The notes under the pieces were generated by a model, which saw nothing but the letters and a program-made list of their open reading frames with translations, was not told the origin of the DNA and made no database searches. Of a stretch of 64,000 bases of DNA, positions 32,752-41,016 are shown one piece after another. The position numbers and the translations under genes were made by a program. The DNA lies in assembly GCF_002261215.1 (NCBI RefSeq), contig NZ_NEVS01000001.1, positions 1 to 64,000 on the forward strand, in the 5' to 3' direction. Source of the DNA: Bordetella genomosp. 11. GTDB taxonomy: Bacteria; Pseudomonadota; Gammaproteobacteria; Burkholderiales; Burkholderiaceae_B. Each line of letters starts with the position of its first letter. Position 1 is the stretch's first letter.

Positions 32752-34176
32752 TCAGAACTGGAAGTACAGGAACGGCACGGCGCCGCGGCTGGCGATCAGC
32801 GCGAAGGAAAACAGAAAGCCCATGACCGGCCACAGCGCGCCCGCGGTCAGCACGGCCGGATTCCGGAAGCGCTCCATCCATGGGGCCAGGGCGGGCGCGA
32901 AGGCGCAGAAAACGCCCAGCGCTATCGTCATGACGTGGACGGGCCGTAGCGCCAGCCGCATCTCGTCGCCCAGGGCGATGCCGTGCAGGCCGAACTGGCC
33001 CGCGTACATGGCCAGCGCGCCCTCGAAAGTATGGGCGCGGAAGATGGTCCACGCCAGCATGACGAACAGCAGCGTCAGCACGCGGGCAGGCAGGCGCGGC
33101 AGCGCGGGCAAGCCGCTGTTGATCCACAGGCGTTCGACGCATAGCGCCAGGCCGTGCGCGATGCCCCACAGCAGGAAATTCCAGCTGTCGCCGCCGTGCC
33201 ACAGGCCGGCGATGGCCATGGTCAGAAGAAGGTTGCGGTAGGTGCGCGCGACGCCGTGGCGATTGCCGCCCAGCGGGATGTACAGATAGTCGCGCAGCCA
33301 GGTGGAAAGCGATATGTGCCAGCGCCGCCAGAAGTCCTGGATGCTGCGCGCCAGGTAGGGATGCAGGAAGTTTTCCGGGAAGTGGAATCCCAGCATCAGC
33401 CCCAGGCCGATCGCCATGGCGCTATAGCCGGCGAAATCGAAGAACAGCTGCAGCGTATAGCCCAGGCAGCCCAGCCAGGCATCGGCCAGCGAAGGATGCG
33501 GCAGCGCGAAGGCCGTGTCGACCAGTGGCGCCAGCGTATCGGCGATCAGTACTTTCATGCTGATGCCGATCATGAAGCGCCGCGCGCCCAGCGCGAACTG
33601 CGGCCAGTCCACCGTGCGCGCGATGAGCTCGCGCTTGACCCAGTCGTAGCGGATGATTGGGCCGGCGATCAAGTGGACGAACATCGCCTGGTACGCGCCG
33701 AAGGTCACGAAACTGTAGTCGGCCGGCACCGTGCGGCGGTACACGTCGATCAGGTAGGAGATCGACTGCAGGACGATGAAGGAAAGCCCGATGGGCAGCA
33801 CGACGCGCTGCCAGCCGACGGGATGCCCGCCGGCCGCGCCGATTGCCGTGTTCAGCGTGTCGACCACGATGTTGGCGTACTTGTACCAGCCCAGCGTGCC
33901 CAGCGCGATGCCGATCAGTATCGCCAGCGTCCAGCCGCGGCGGCGTCCGTCGCCTGCCTTGTCGATCAGGATCCCGCCCAGCCAGCCCAGCAGCGTCAGG
34001 GCGATGAACAGGAATAGGAACTCCGGGCTCCACCAGCCGTAGAACACCCAGCTGGATGCCAGCAGCACGGCGTTGCGCCGGTACACGGCGCGGCCACCCC
34101 CCACGCCCGCCAGGACGTAGACGATGAGGAACGCTGGCAGGAACAGCGTCAGGAATTCCAGCGACGCGAAAACCAT
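32752..34176 (-). CDS. wssH: MBOAT acetyltransferase WssH (AlgI-like)
   Basis: Membrane-bound O-acyltransferase of 474 aa with about ten hydrophobic segments. The family's conserved His is in IAGLWHGGDSWNFLLWG, followed by a second His in GIAHGLAL. WRRWHISLSTWLRDYLYIPL is the typical MBOAT stretch preceding it. It moves acetyl groups from a cytoplasmic donor across the inner membrane for cellulose acetylation, with WssF, WssG and WssI. It starts 70 bases after wssG. Confidence 0.9.
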   Translation of the reverse strand: MVFASLEFLTLFLPAFLIVYVLAGVGGGRAVYRRNAVLLASSWVFYGWWSPEFLFLFIALTLLGWLGGILIDKAGDGRRRGWTLAILIGIALGTLGWYKYANIVVDTLNTAIGAAGGHPVGWQRVVLPIGLSFIVLQSISYLIDVYRRTVPADYSFVTFGAYQAMFVHLIAGPIIRYDWVKRELIARTVDWPQFALGARRFMIGISMKVLIADTLAPLVDTAFALPHPSLADAWLGCLGYTLQLFFDFAGYSAMAIGLGLMLGFHFPENFLHPYLARSIQDFWRRWHISLSTWLRDYLYIPLGGNRHGVARTYRNLLLTMAIAGLWHGGDSWNFLLWGIAHGLALCVERLWINSGLPALPRLPARVLTLLFVMLAWTIFRAHTFEGALAMYAGQFGLHGIALGDEMRLALRPVHVMTIALGVFCAFAPALAPWMERFRNPAVLTAGALWPVMGFLFSFALIASRGAVPFLYFQF

Positions 34177-34246
34177 GGAGTGACCGGATGCAGGATAAGC
34201 CCGGGCCGCGGATGGATGGCGGCGGCCCGCGATGTCGCCAGGAAGA

Positions 34247-34924
34247 TCAGCGCGCCAGCGTGTCGTCGACGCGTATCAAGCGGGTGCCGGACGAACCGGG
34301 GATCGCCAGGACGCTATAGCGCTTGCCCGCCTGCAATTGGCCCAGGTCCAGCGGCGCGCCGGCGGGTTGGCCCGCGCAGGCCGCCTGCACCGACAGCGCG
34401 ACGGGGTTGATGGCGCGACGCTTCAGCGTGCCCGTCGCGACGTCGTCGACGATGGCGATGCCCCGCCCCGCCGCCTGCAGGCCGGCATGCGCGCAGGACG
34501 GATCCAGGCTGTAGAAAGCCAGCGACGCTTTCAGGCCGTTGAAGTCGTCCGGTTGTTCGGCCACCGTGACGGTCTTGATGCCGTCCTTGCCGTCGGGCAG
34601 CACGGCCACGGTGGCGAAGGCGCCCGGCGCCACGCGCACCGATACCGCCGCGCGGGCGCTGCCCTGCTCGATCGCGCCGGCGATCGCGCTGTTGGCCTTC
34701 ACCGGCAGGAAGTCGGTGGCCGGCCGGGCCGCGTCCAGCACGATGCGTGTCTGGCGGTTGTCCGGCACCACGGTGACGGGCGTGGCGGTGGCATTGACGA
34801 AGCGCAGGAACGAGGCGTCTTCGGACGGGCCGGTTTCATACAACTGGGTCTCGGCGGCGCTGGCGGCGGCCAGGGGCGCCGCGGCCAGCGCGAGGGCCAG
34901 CACGCAATGGCGGATGGGCTTCAT
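34247..34924 (-). CDS. wssG: AlgF-like periplasmic acetylation protein WssG
   Basis: Protein of 225 aa with a signal peptide (HCVLALALAAAPLAAASA). LYETGPSEDASFLRFVNA right after cleavage is the AlgF family hallmark. AlgF is needed for alginate O-acetylation in the periplasm; WssG is its cellulose counterpart. ATG 34924 overlaps the wssF stop by four bases, which supports this start. Confidence 0.84.
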   Translation of the reverse strand: MKPIRHCVLALALAAAPLAAASAAETQLYETGPSEDASFLRFVNATATPVTVVPDNRQTRIVLDAARPATDFLPVKANSAIAGAIEQGSARAAVSVRVAPGAFATVAVLPDGKDGIKTVTVAEQPDDFNGLKASLAFYSLDPSCAHAGLQAAGRGIAIVDDVATGTLKRRAINPVALSVQAACAGQPAGAPLDLGQLQAGKRYSVLAIPGSSGTRLIRVDDTLAR

Positions 34925-35583
34925 TTTTTCTCCATGCCCTTGACCAGCGGCAGGTCCAGGACGGCCTTGGTGATGGCATCGCCCCACTGCTTGTAGCCGG
35001 GCGCGGTGAAGTGCTGGCCGTCGACCGTGCCCCACTGCCCCGGCTTGGAGAAGTTCAGCGAATCGATATAGACGCACGGCGAGACATTGGCCGCCAGGAA
35101 GCTGGACATCAGCTTGACGCGGGCAAAGGTCTTGCCGAATTTGCCGCCTTCGCTGCCCCAGGCCGGGCCGATCCAGATGCAGGCGGTGTTGGTGGCGGCG
35201 ATATCTCCCGTCAGCGCCGTCACCTGCTGCCACGCCCAGGTCTTGGGGAAGTCCGGCTTGTCATAGGCGGCCATGGTGTCGCCCATGACGATCATGACGA
35301 TGTTCGGCCTGTCGGTGGCGATCAGTTGCTTGATCGGCCGGGTCTGCGGGTTGGCGCCCAGAACCTTGATCGGGCCCTTGTCCACGCGTTCGGCGCCGCC
35401 GCAGGTGCCGGTCGTGACCTTGGTCCAGTCGCCGGCATTCGCGCCGCAGATGCCCAGCGAATGCACGTGCGCGCCCTGTTGCACCAGGTCGTCGTGCAGC
35501 GTGGTGATCAGGTGCGTGGGGACGGTCATGTGGCTGTCGCCCACGATAAGGATGGACAGTCCGGCGAGAACGGCAGGTAGCAT
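34921..35583 (-). CDS. wssF: SGNH-hydrolase-like cellulose acetylation protein WssF
   Basis: Protein of 220 aa with the SGNH blocks: Ser17 in LIVGDSHM, Gly/Asn region ICGANAGDWT, VMGDTMAAYD and the catalytic DGQHFTAPGY near the C-terminus. The hydrophobic N-terminus directly preceding GDSH may serve as a short export signal. In the Wss system this position is held by WssF, thought to present or transfer the acyl group. It lies 64 bases after bcsC. Confidence 0.76.
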   Translation of the reverse strand: MLPAVLAGLSILIVGDSHMTVPTHLITTLHDDLVQQGAHVHSLGICGANAGDWTKVTTGTCGGAERVDKGPIKVLGANPQTRPIKQLIATDRPNIVMIVMGDTMAAYDKPDFPKTWAWQQVTALTGDIAATNTACIWIGPAWGSEGGKFGKTFARVKLMSSFLAANVSPCVYIDSLNFSKPGQWGTVDGQHFTAPGYKQWGDAITKAVLDLPLVKGMEKK

Positions 35584-35647
35584 AAAAATATCTCTCTACG
35601 AAAATAAACAGGAATCCGGCGGCGCGGACGAAACGGTGCGCGGGCCT

Positions 35648-38600
35648 TTACTGCGTGTACGGCGACTTGAAGGTGTTGGCGGGCAGGCTGACGCCGCCCG
35701 GCATGGCGTCGAAGGTATAGCGGGCATACAGGCCGCCCACCCATTGGCGGTAGTCGCGCGCGTTGTCGATGCCTGCCATGCCGCCCAGGAACAACTGCGG
35801 ACCGACCTGGTATTCGGCGTTGGTCGCCAGGCTGTAGCCCACGCCGGTCTTGCTCTGGCCGTCGTAGCGGGCATCCGGCGAACCGGTCTGCCCCTGCGCG
35901 TAAGCGATGGCCGCGGCCGCGTTGGCGGCGCTCTGCAGGCTGCCGCTGGTCGGGAAGTACGGCGATGAACTTGTATGGAAGTACTGCAGGCCCAGCGATC
36001 CGCGCACCTGGTAGCTGAAGTTGCCTTGCCGCTGCGCCCAGTTCACCGGCACGCTGAGCGCGTAGTATTCCTGCGGACTGAAGTAGCCGCCCTGGCCGTA
36101 GGTGAAGTAGCTGAGGTTCTTGTCATAGGACATGGCCATCAGGTTCAGCCCGCTGGTCAGCTGGTAGTTGGTATCGCGCAGCAGGTACTTGTACAGGCCG
36201 ACACCGCCTTCCAGTTTGGTGTTCGATTCGACGTTGCGGCCGTCCAGCGATTGCCAGGATCCATAGCCATATACGCCGTAGTCGCCATAGTCCTGCGTCA
36301 GCTGGAGCCGGACGCCGGTCGCCGCGACCGCGCCCCAGGACTGGCCGGTGCGGGCATCGCGCGCGCCGGCGAAGGAAAGCAGGCTGTCGGTGACCGGGCG
36401 GCGCGACAGCTCGGCCGTATAGGACAGGCCGCTATCGTTGAGCGGGCGATTCAGCTTCACGCCGCCGACCACGTTCGTGTAGCGAAAGCCGATGGGCGTC
36501 GTGCCCAGGTCGGCGGACAGGCCGTTGGTGTCGTAGCCCACGGACAGGCCGACGCCATGGTCGCTTTGCGATCCCGCCGATCCCGTCGTGCCGTTCTGTT
36601 GGGCCAGCGCCGCGGCCGGGCCGCCGCCGAACCGGCTGTTGGCGCCATAGCCCTGGCCGATTGAGCCGGCCTGCAGGGTGGTGGGCGTGACGCGCAAGGT
36701 GAGATTGCCGTCGCCCACCGGCAGGCGGGCTTCGGATGGCGCTTCGATGTCGTTGAGCTTGCCCATGCCCGATTCGCCGTTGCGGTTGCGGCCCAGCAGG
36801 CCGACCTGCGCATAGGGCGTGGCGGTACGCATGAGCTGGTCCAGCTCCTGTTGTATGGAGGGCGGTGCGGCGGGCTGGGCAGCGGGCGCCGCGGCGCGGC
36901 CGCCGCTTGTGCCGGCGGCCTGCGCATATCCGTAGCCGTCCGCGCGCGGCGCCGCATAGCCGGGGGCGGCGGCGTAGCCCGGGGGGGCATAAGCCGGTGC
37001 CGGCGCGTAGCCCGGTGGCGGCGCATAACCCGGTGCGGGTGCGTAACCTGCCGTTGGCGCATAAGCCGGCGTTGGCGCATAACCCGGCGCCGCGGTATCC
37101 GCATAGGCGTATTGCACCGATCCCGCGGGTGCCTGGTAGGGCGCCGGCGGTTGCAGCGACGAAGCCGGGGCGGGAATATAGGCACCCTGGCCAGCGCTGG
37201 TCGCGCCGGCGCTCGCCAGCGCTTCGGGCATCGGCAGCGGCGCCATGCCCAGGGTCGATTGCGTGCGTTGTCCCGGCAGTCCGATGAAGGGATTGCCCGC
37301 CGCGGGCGAGGCGTCCGCCACGCGCGTGCCATTGCCGCCCGATTGTTCCGCCGCCAAGGCGGCTTTCAGCAGTTGGGCGGCCTTCGACGTCTTGCCCTGT
37401 TCGCGATAGATGCGCGCGGCGGAGGCCAGTACGTCCGGGCTATCGGGCGCCAGCGCGATCGCCTTCTGCGCGGCGCTGTCCGCGTAGTCGTAGTCCTTGA
37501 CGCGGTTGGCCATCTGCGCGGCGCCCAGCTGCACGTCGACGTTGCCGGGATCGCTGCGCTGCAGCTTCTTGTACAGATCCAGCGCCTTCGGGTATTCCTG
37601 CGCGCTGGCGTACATGCGGGCCAGCGTGACGACCACCAGGGGGTCGTTGGGGCGCTCCTGCAGGACGGGCGCCAGGATGTCATAGGCGGCGACCAGGTCG
37701 TCGCGTTGGCGCAAGGCTTCGGCCTGCCGCACGATATACAGGACCCGCAGGTTGTCGAAGCTGTCCTGGTCGGCCTGGCTCAGGCGCTGCCGCTGCAGCG
37801 ACCGCAGCACATCGACCAGTTCGGCATCCCGCCCCGTCTTCAGCAGCAGGGACGCGTATTGCAGCGATAGCGCCGGCGGCGGATTGCCGCGCGCCATCGC
37901 GTCGCGCAGCATGGCCGTGCCGGTAGCCGTGTCGCCCGCGTCGACGTAGGCCAGCGCCAGGGCGCCCAGCATGTCGGGGTCCTGTCCGGCGTAGGCGGTG
38001 CTTTGCGCCAGCAGGTTCAGCGCTTCTTTGCGCCGGCCGCTCTTGGCCATGCGCGATGCCAGCGCAGCCTGCGATTGGACCCAGGTGCGGCGCTCCAGCA
38101 GCGCCACGTCGGCAGTGCGTGCGGCTTCCGGGATGCGGCGCAATGCGGCAAGCGCGCGATCCCATTCCTTGGCTTGCGCCGAGACCAGCGCGCTGGCGTA
38201 CAGGGCCTGGTCGTCGCCCGGCCGCGCCGCTGTCAGTTCGTCCATGACGGCGAGCGCGCGCGTTTTATCCCCTGCTTTCAGGTACAGCCGGGCGAGCGAC
38301 ACGCGTATCCATGGGTCGGCCGGATCCTCCTTCACGGCCTGTTGCAGCGCCGCCCGCGCGGTCGCGTCGTCGCCGCGCGCCAGCGCGGCCTTGGCGCGGC
38401 CGTCGTCCAATGCGGCACGCAGGATGTCGGCGTTGCCGACCGCCGTCCGTTGGGCCGGCGTCAGGCCGTCGATCATGCGGCGCGCTTCGCTCTCCTTGCC
38501 GTTGCGGGCCAGCACCGACACCAGTCCGCGCAGGGTATCGGCATCGTCGGGCGCTACCGCCAGCGCGCCGCGATACAGCCGTTCCGCTTCGTCCAGCCTG

Positions 38601-39802
38601 CCCTCGCCGGCCGCGATGGCGGCAAGCTGCGTGGCGGCCGCGGGATCGCGCGGCGACACGTTCATGGCCTGCCGCAGCAGGCGGTCCGCGCCGGCGGTGT
38701 CGCCGGCCTGCCGCGCCGCGTTCGCGCGGGTGACCAGCGTCCAGTACGCGGCGTTCTCCAGCGCGGTCTTCCAGCGCGCGCCGCCGTTGCGCACCGCGCG
38801 TTCCAGCAGCGTCCTGGCGTCGTCGAAGCGCTGCTGGCGCAGTCGCACCACGCCCAGGCCGCCGAGCGCGTCGGCGTAGTCGGGCCGGGCCCGCAGCACG
38901 GCATTGAACTCCGTTTCGGCCGCGGCCATATTGCCCTGGTTCAGGGCGCGCAGTCCGGCATCCGTGCGCGTGCGCAAGGGATCGGCCGGCGTCGCGCCGG
39001 CGGCGGGCGCCTTGCCGATATTGGCGTACTGCTGGCGGATCTCGTCGTCCTCCGGATGCGCCTTCAGGTAGGCCTCGAACAGGGGGGCATCGACCTTGCG
39101 CGGCGGATTGCCCAGATAGCCCAGCGCCTCGCGCCAGCTTTCGGTGGCCGCGCCGCCCACGTCGGGCAGCGTGGACAGCTTTTCCAGGGCCCGTATGCCG
39201 TCCGCGCGCTGCTTCTCGTCCAGCGCCGTGATCTGCGCGATGTTCAGGCGGATTTCGTTATTGCCCGGGTCTTCCTGCGAAAGGCGCTGCAGGTTGCGCA
39301 GAGCCTCCGCGCGTCCCGCCGCCGTATAGCCGAGGCGGCTGTAGTATTCCAGCGCAATGTCGCCCGTCGGGCGCGGGACGTTCTTGAACGCCGCGCGATA
39401 GTTTTCCAGGGCCGTGTTCGGGTCGTTGGACTGTATCGCGAGCCGGGCCTGCTCCAGCCTGCGCTTGCCTTCGCCGCTGCCCAGTTCGATGGCCTGGTTC
39501 AGGCGCGCCACGCGCAGGCTGTCGGGGTCCACCGCGCGCAGCCGATCCAGGTACTTGCGCGCGTCGGCCGGCTTGTTGGCCTTGACCGCGTCGATGCCCA
39601 GGCCGTACAGCGCGTCCGGCTGGTTCGGATCGATGCGCAGCAGCTTTTGCCAGGCCTCGCCGGAGCGCTCCGCATTGTTGCGCTGCTGCCAGTACTGGCC
39701 TTGTTTCACCAGCACGTCGATGGCGCTGTCCTGCGCCCATGCGGCTAGGGGCATGGACGCGGCGAGCAGGCCGGCGGCTAGGGAGCTGAGACGCGGCGGC
39801 AT
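35648..39802 (-). CDS. bcsC: Cellulose export protein BcsC (TPR and outer-membrane barrel)
   Basis: Protein of 1384 aa with a signal peptide (LAAGLLAASMPLAAWAQ). Residues about 25-850 are TPR repeats in the periplasm that are thought to guide the glucan chain. The last 340 or so residues form the BCSC_C outer-membrane barrel (DLGTTPIGFRYTNVVGGVKL, ending near FDAMPG). Between them is an unusual linker, about residues 905-960, made of repeated GYAP/AYAP units. The start overlaps bcsZ by 25 bases. The protein is a little longer than typical BcsC. Confidence 0.92.
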   Translation of the reverse strand: MPPRLSSLAAGLLAASMPLAAWAQDSAIDVLVKQGQYWQQRNNAERSGEAWQKLLRIDPNQPDALYGLGIDAVKANKPADARKYLDRLRAVDPDSLRVARLNQAIELGSGEGKRRLEQARLAIQSNDPNTALENYRAAFKNVPRPTGDIALEYYSRLGYTAAGRAEALRNLQRLSQEDPGNNEIRLNIAQITALDEKQRADGIRALEKLSTLPDVGGAATESWREALGYLGNPPRKVDAPLFEAYLKAHPEDDEIRQQYANIGKAPAAGATPADPLRTRTDAGLRALNQGNMAAAETEFNAVLRARPDYADALGGLGVVRLRQQRFDDARTLLERAVRNGGARWKTALENAAYWTLVTRANAARQAGDTAGADRLLRQAMNVSPRDPAAATQLAAIAAGEGRLDEAERLYRGALAVAPDDADTLRGLVSVLARNGKESEARRMIDGLTPAQRTAVGNADILRAALDDGRAKAALARGDDATARAALQQAVKEDPADPWIRVSLARLYLKAGDKTRALAVMDELTAARPGDDQALYASALVSAQAKEWDRALAALRRIPEAARTADVALLERRTWVQSQAALASRMAKSGRRKEALNLLAQSTAYAGQDPDMLGALALAYVDAGDTATGTAMLRDAMARGNPPPALSLQYASLLLKTGRDAELVDVLRSLQRQRLSQADQDSFDNLRVLYIVRQAEALRQRDDLVAAYDILAPVLQERPNDPLVVVTLARMYASAQEYPKALDLYKKLQRSDPGNVDVQLGAAQMANRVKDYDYADSAAQKAIALAPDSPDVLASAARIYREQGKTSKAAQLLKAALAAEQSGGNGTRVADASPAAGNPFIGLPGQRTQSTLGMAPLPMPEALASAGATSAGQGAYIPAPASSLQPPAPYQAPAGSVQYAYADTAAPGYAPTPAYAPTAGYAPAPGYAPPPGYAPAPAYAPPGYAAAPGYAAPRADGYGYAQAAGTSGGRAAAPAAQPAAPPSIQQELDQLMRTATPYAQVGLLGRNRNGESGMGKLNDIEAPSEARLPVGDGNLTLRVTPTTLQAGSIGQGYGANSRFGGGPAAALAQQNGTTGSAGSQSDHGVGLSVGYDTNGLSADLGTTPIGFRYTNVVGGVKLNRPLNDSGLSYTAELSRRPVTDSLLSFAGARDARTGQSWGAVAATGVRLQLTQDYGDYGVYGYGSWQSLDGRNVESNTKLEGGVGLYKYLLRDTNYQLTSGLNLMAMSYDKNLSYFTYGQGGYFSPQEYYALSVPVNWAQRQGNFSYQVRGSLGLQYFHTSSSPYFPTSGSLQSAANAAAAIAYAQGQTGSPDARYDGQSKTGVGYSLATNAEYQVGPQLFLGGMAGIDNARDYRQWVGGLYARYTFDAMPGGVSLPANTFKSPYTQ

Positions 39803-41016
39803 GATTTTTCCCAGGAAGGTTGTACGGTACCGGCGGTACGGAAGCGGTAGCGTCCTTCGCTCCAGCCCAGGCCGAAGAGCGTCAGGACATAGTCGTAGTA
39901 AGGCGCCTGCGAACCGGTCGCGTCGGCCTTGGCGCGGGCCTGTTCAAGCAGCGCCAGCACGCGTGCGCGCTGCGCGGCCAGCAGGTCCGCCCGGTTCGTG
40001 GCCTGCAGATAGGGCAGCAGCGCCGCGGAGAAGCCGAACTGGCCCGTGCCCTCGGCGACACCGGTGGCCGTGCGGACGGATTCCGGCGGATATCCCAGTA
40101 CGGCGGTCGCGGTGGCAAGCCCGCGCGTCGCCTGGCGCAAAGGCGACGCCAGCGCATCGTCGTCGGGCGTCACGCCCGCCCACAGGTAGGCACGGATGGC
40201 GTCGTAGCTGCCGACGTCGCCCTTGACCGGATCGGTGGCGAAGCGGCCGTGCGGCGCCTTCGCGGCGGACGCGGCGGGCGCGACATAGGCCACCCAGTCG
40301 GGCACGTAGCCAGTGTCCAGGCCGGCGGCATAGACGGCGGGCGTGTTGCGCGCGACGTCATGCCAGACCGCGGCCTGGCCCGCCGTCGCCAGCCTGCGCA
40401 GCACGGGCGGCGGCAGATAGCTGGCGTTCAGGCGCGTGATGCCGCCCGGCAGGACGAAGCCCATCGGGCCGGGAAGCAGCATCTTGCCCAGGCCCGGAAG
40501 ATCCGCGATCTCTTCTTTCTCGATGCGCGCGAGCAGGGCCTGCCCGCGCGCCGCGTAGTCCTTCCTGCCCCACAGCCTGCCGGCTTCCAGCAGGTCGTAC
40601 GCCAGCCACAGGTCGGCATCCGAGGCGGCGTTCGCGTCCAGCACGCGCCAGGTCCCGTCCGGGGCGTGGCCCCAGAACCAGGCCGGCAGGCGCTTGCCGA
40701 TATCGCCGCCCGCCAGGTTGGCTTCGGTCCATTGCCACAGGCGATCGAATGTGGGCTGGTCGCCGGCCACCAGCGCGAAGAACATGCCGTACGACTGTCC
40801 CTCGGAAGAGGTATGCCGCTGCGGGGTGCTGGCGTCCAGCACGCGTCCGTCGGGCTGGATGAAACGCGCCTGGAAGTCTTCCCAGAGCGGCCAGGGCTGC
40901 GCATCGCAGGTCGCGGCGCCGGCGGCCCAGGGCACGCACAGGGCCAGCAGGGCGCACGCGCGCCGCCAGGCGCCGGGCGCGAGCAGGCGATGCGTGCGTG
41001 GCCGTTGCATGTCCAT
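39778..41016 (-). CDS. bcsZ: Periplasmic endo-1,4-beta-glucanase BcsZ (GH8)
   Basis: Glycoside hydrolase family 8 enzyme of 412 aa that trims cellulose in the periplasm during synthesis. The signal peptide is ACALLALCVPWAAGAA. The catalytic acid Glu is in TSSEGQSYGMFFALVAGD, and DANAASDADLWLAYDLLEAG carries a catalytic-site Asp. ATG 41016 shares one base with the bcsB stop (TGATG), which decides this start over a longer open frame. Confidence 0.9.
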   Translation of the reverse strand: MDMQRPRTHRLLAPGAWRRACALLALCVPWAAGAATCDAQPWPLWEDFQARFIQPDGRVLDASTPQRHTSSEGQSYGMFFALVAGDQPTFDRLWQWTEANLAGGDIGKRLPAWFWGHAPDGTWRVLDANAASDADLWLAYDLLEAGRLWGRKDYAARGQALLARIEKEEIADLPGLGKMLLPGPMGFVLPGGITRLNASYLPPPVLRRLATAGQAAVWHDVARNTPAVYAAGLDTGYVPDWVAYVAPAASAAKAPHGRFATDPVKGDVGSYDAIRAYLWAGVTPDDDALASPLRQATRGLATATAVLGYPPESVRTATGVAEGTGQFGFSAALLPYLQATNRADLLAAQRARVLALLEQARAKADATGSQAPYYDYVLTLFGLGWSEGRYRFRTAGTVQPSWEKSCRRVSAP

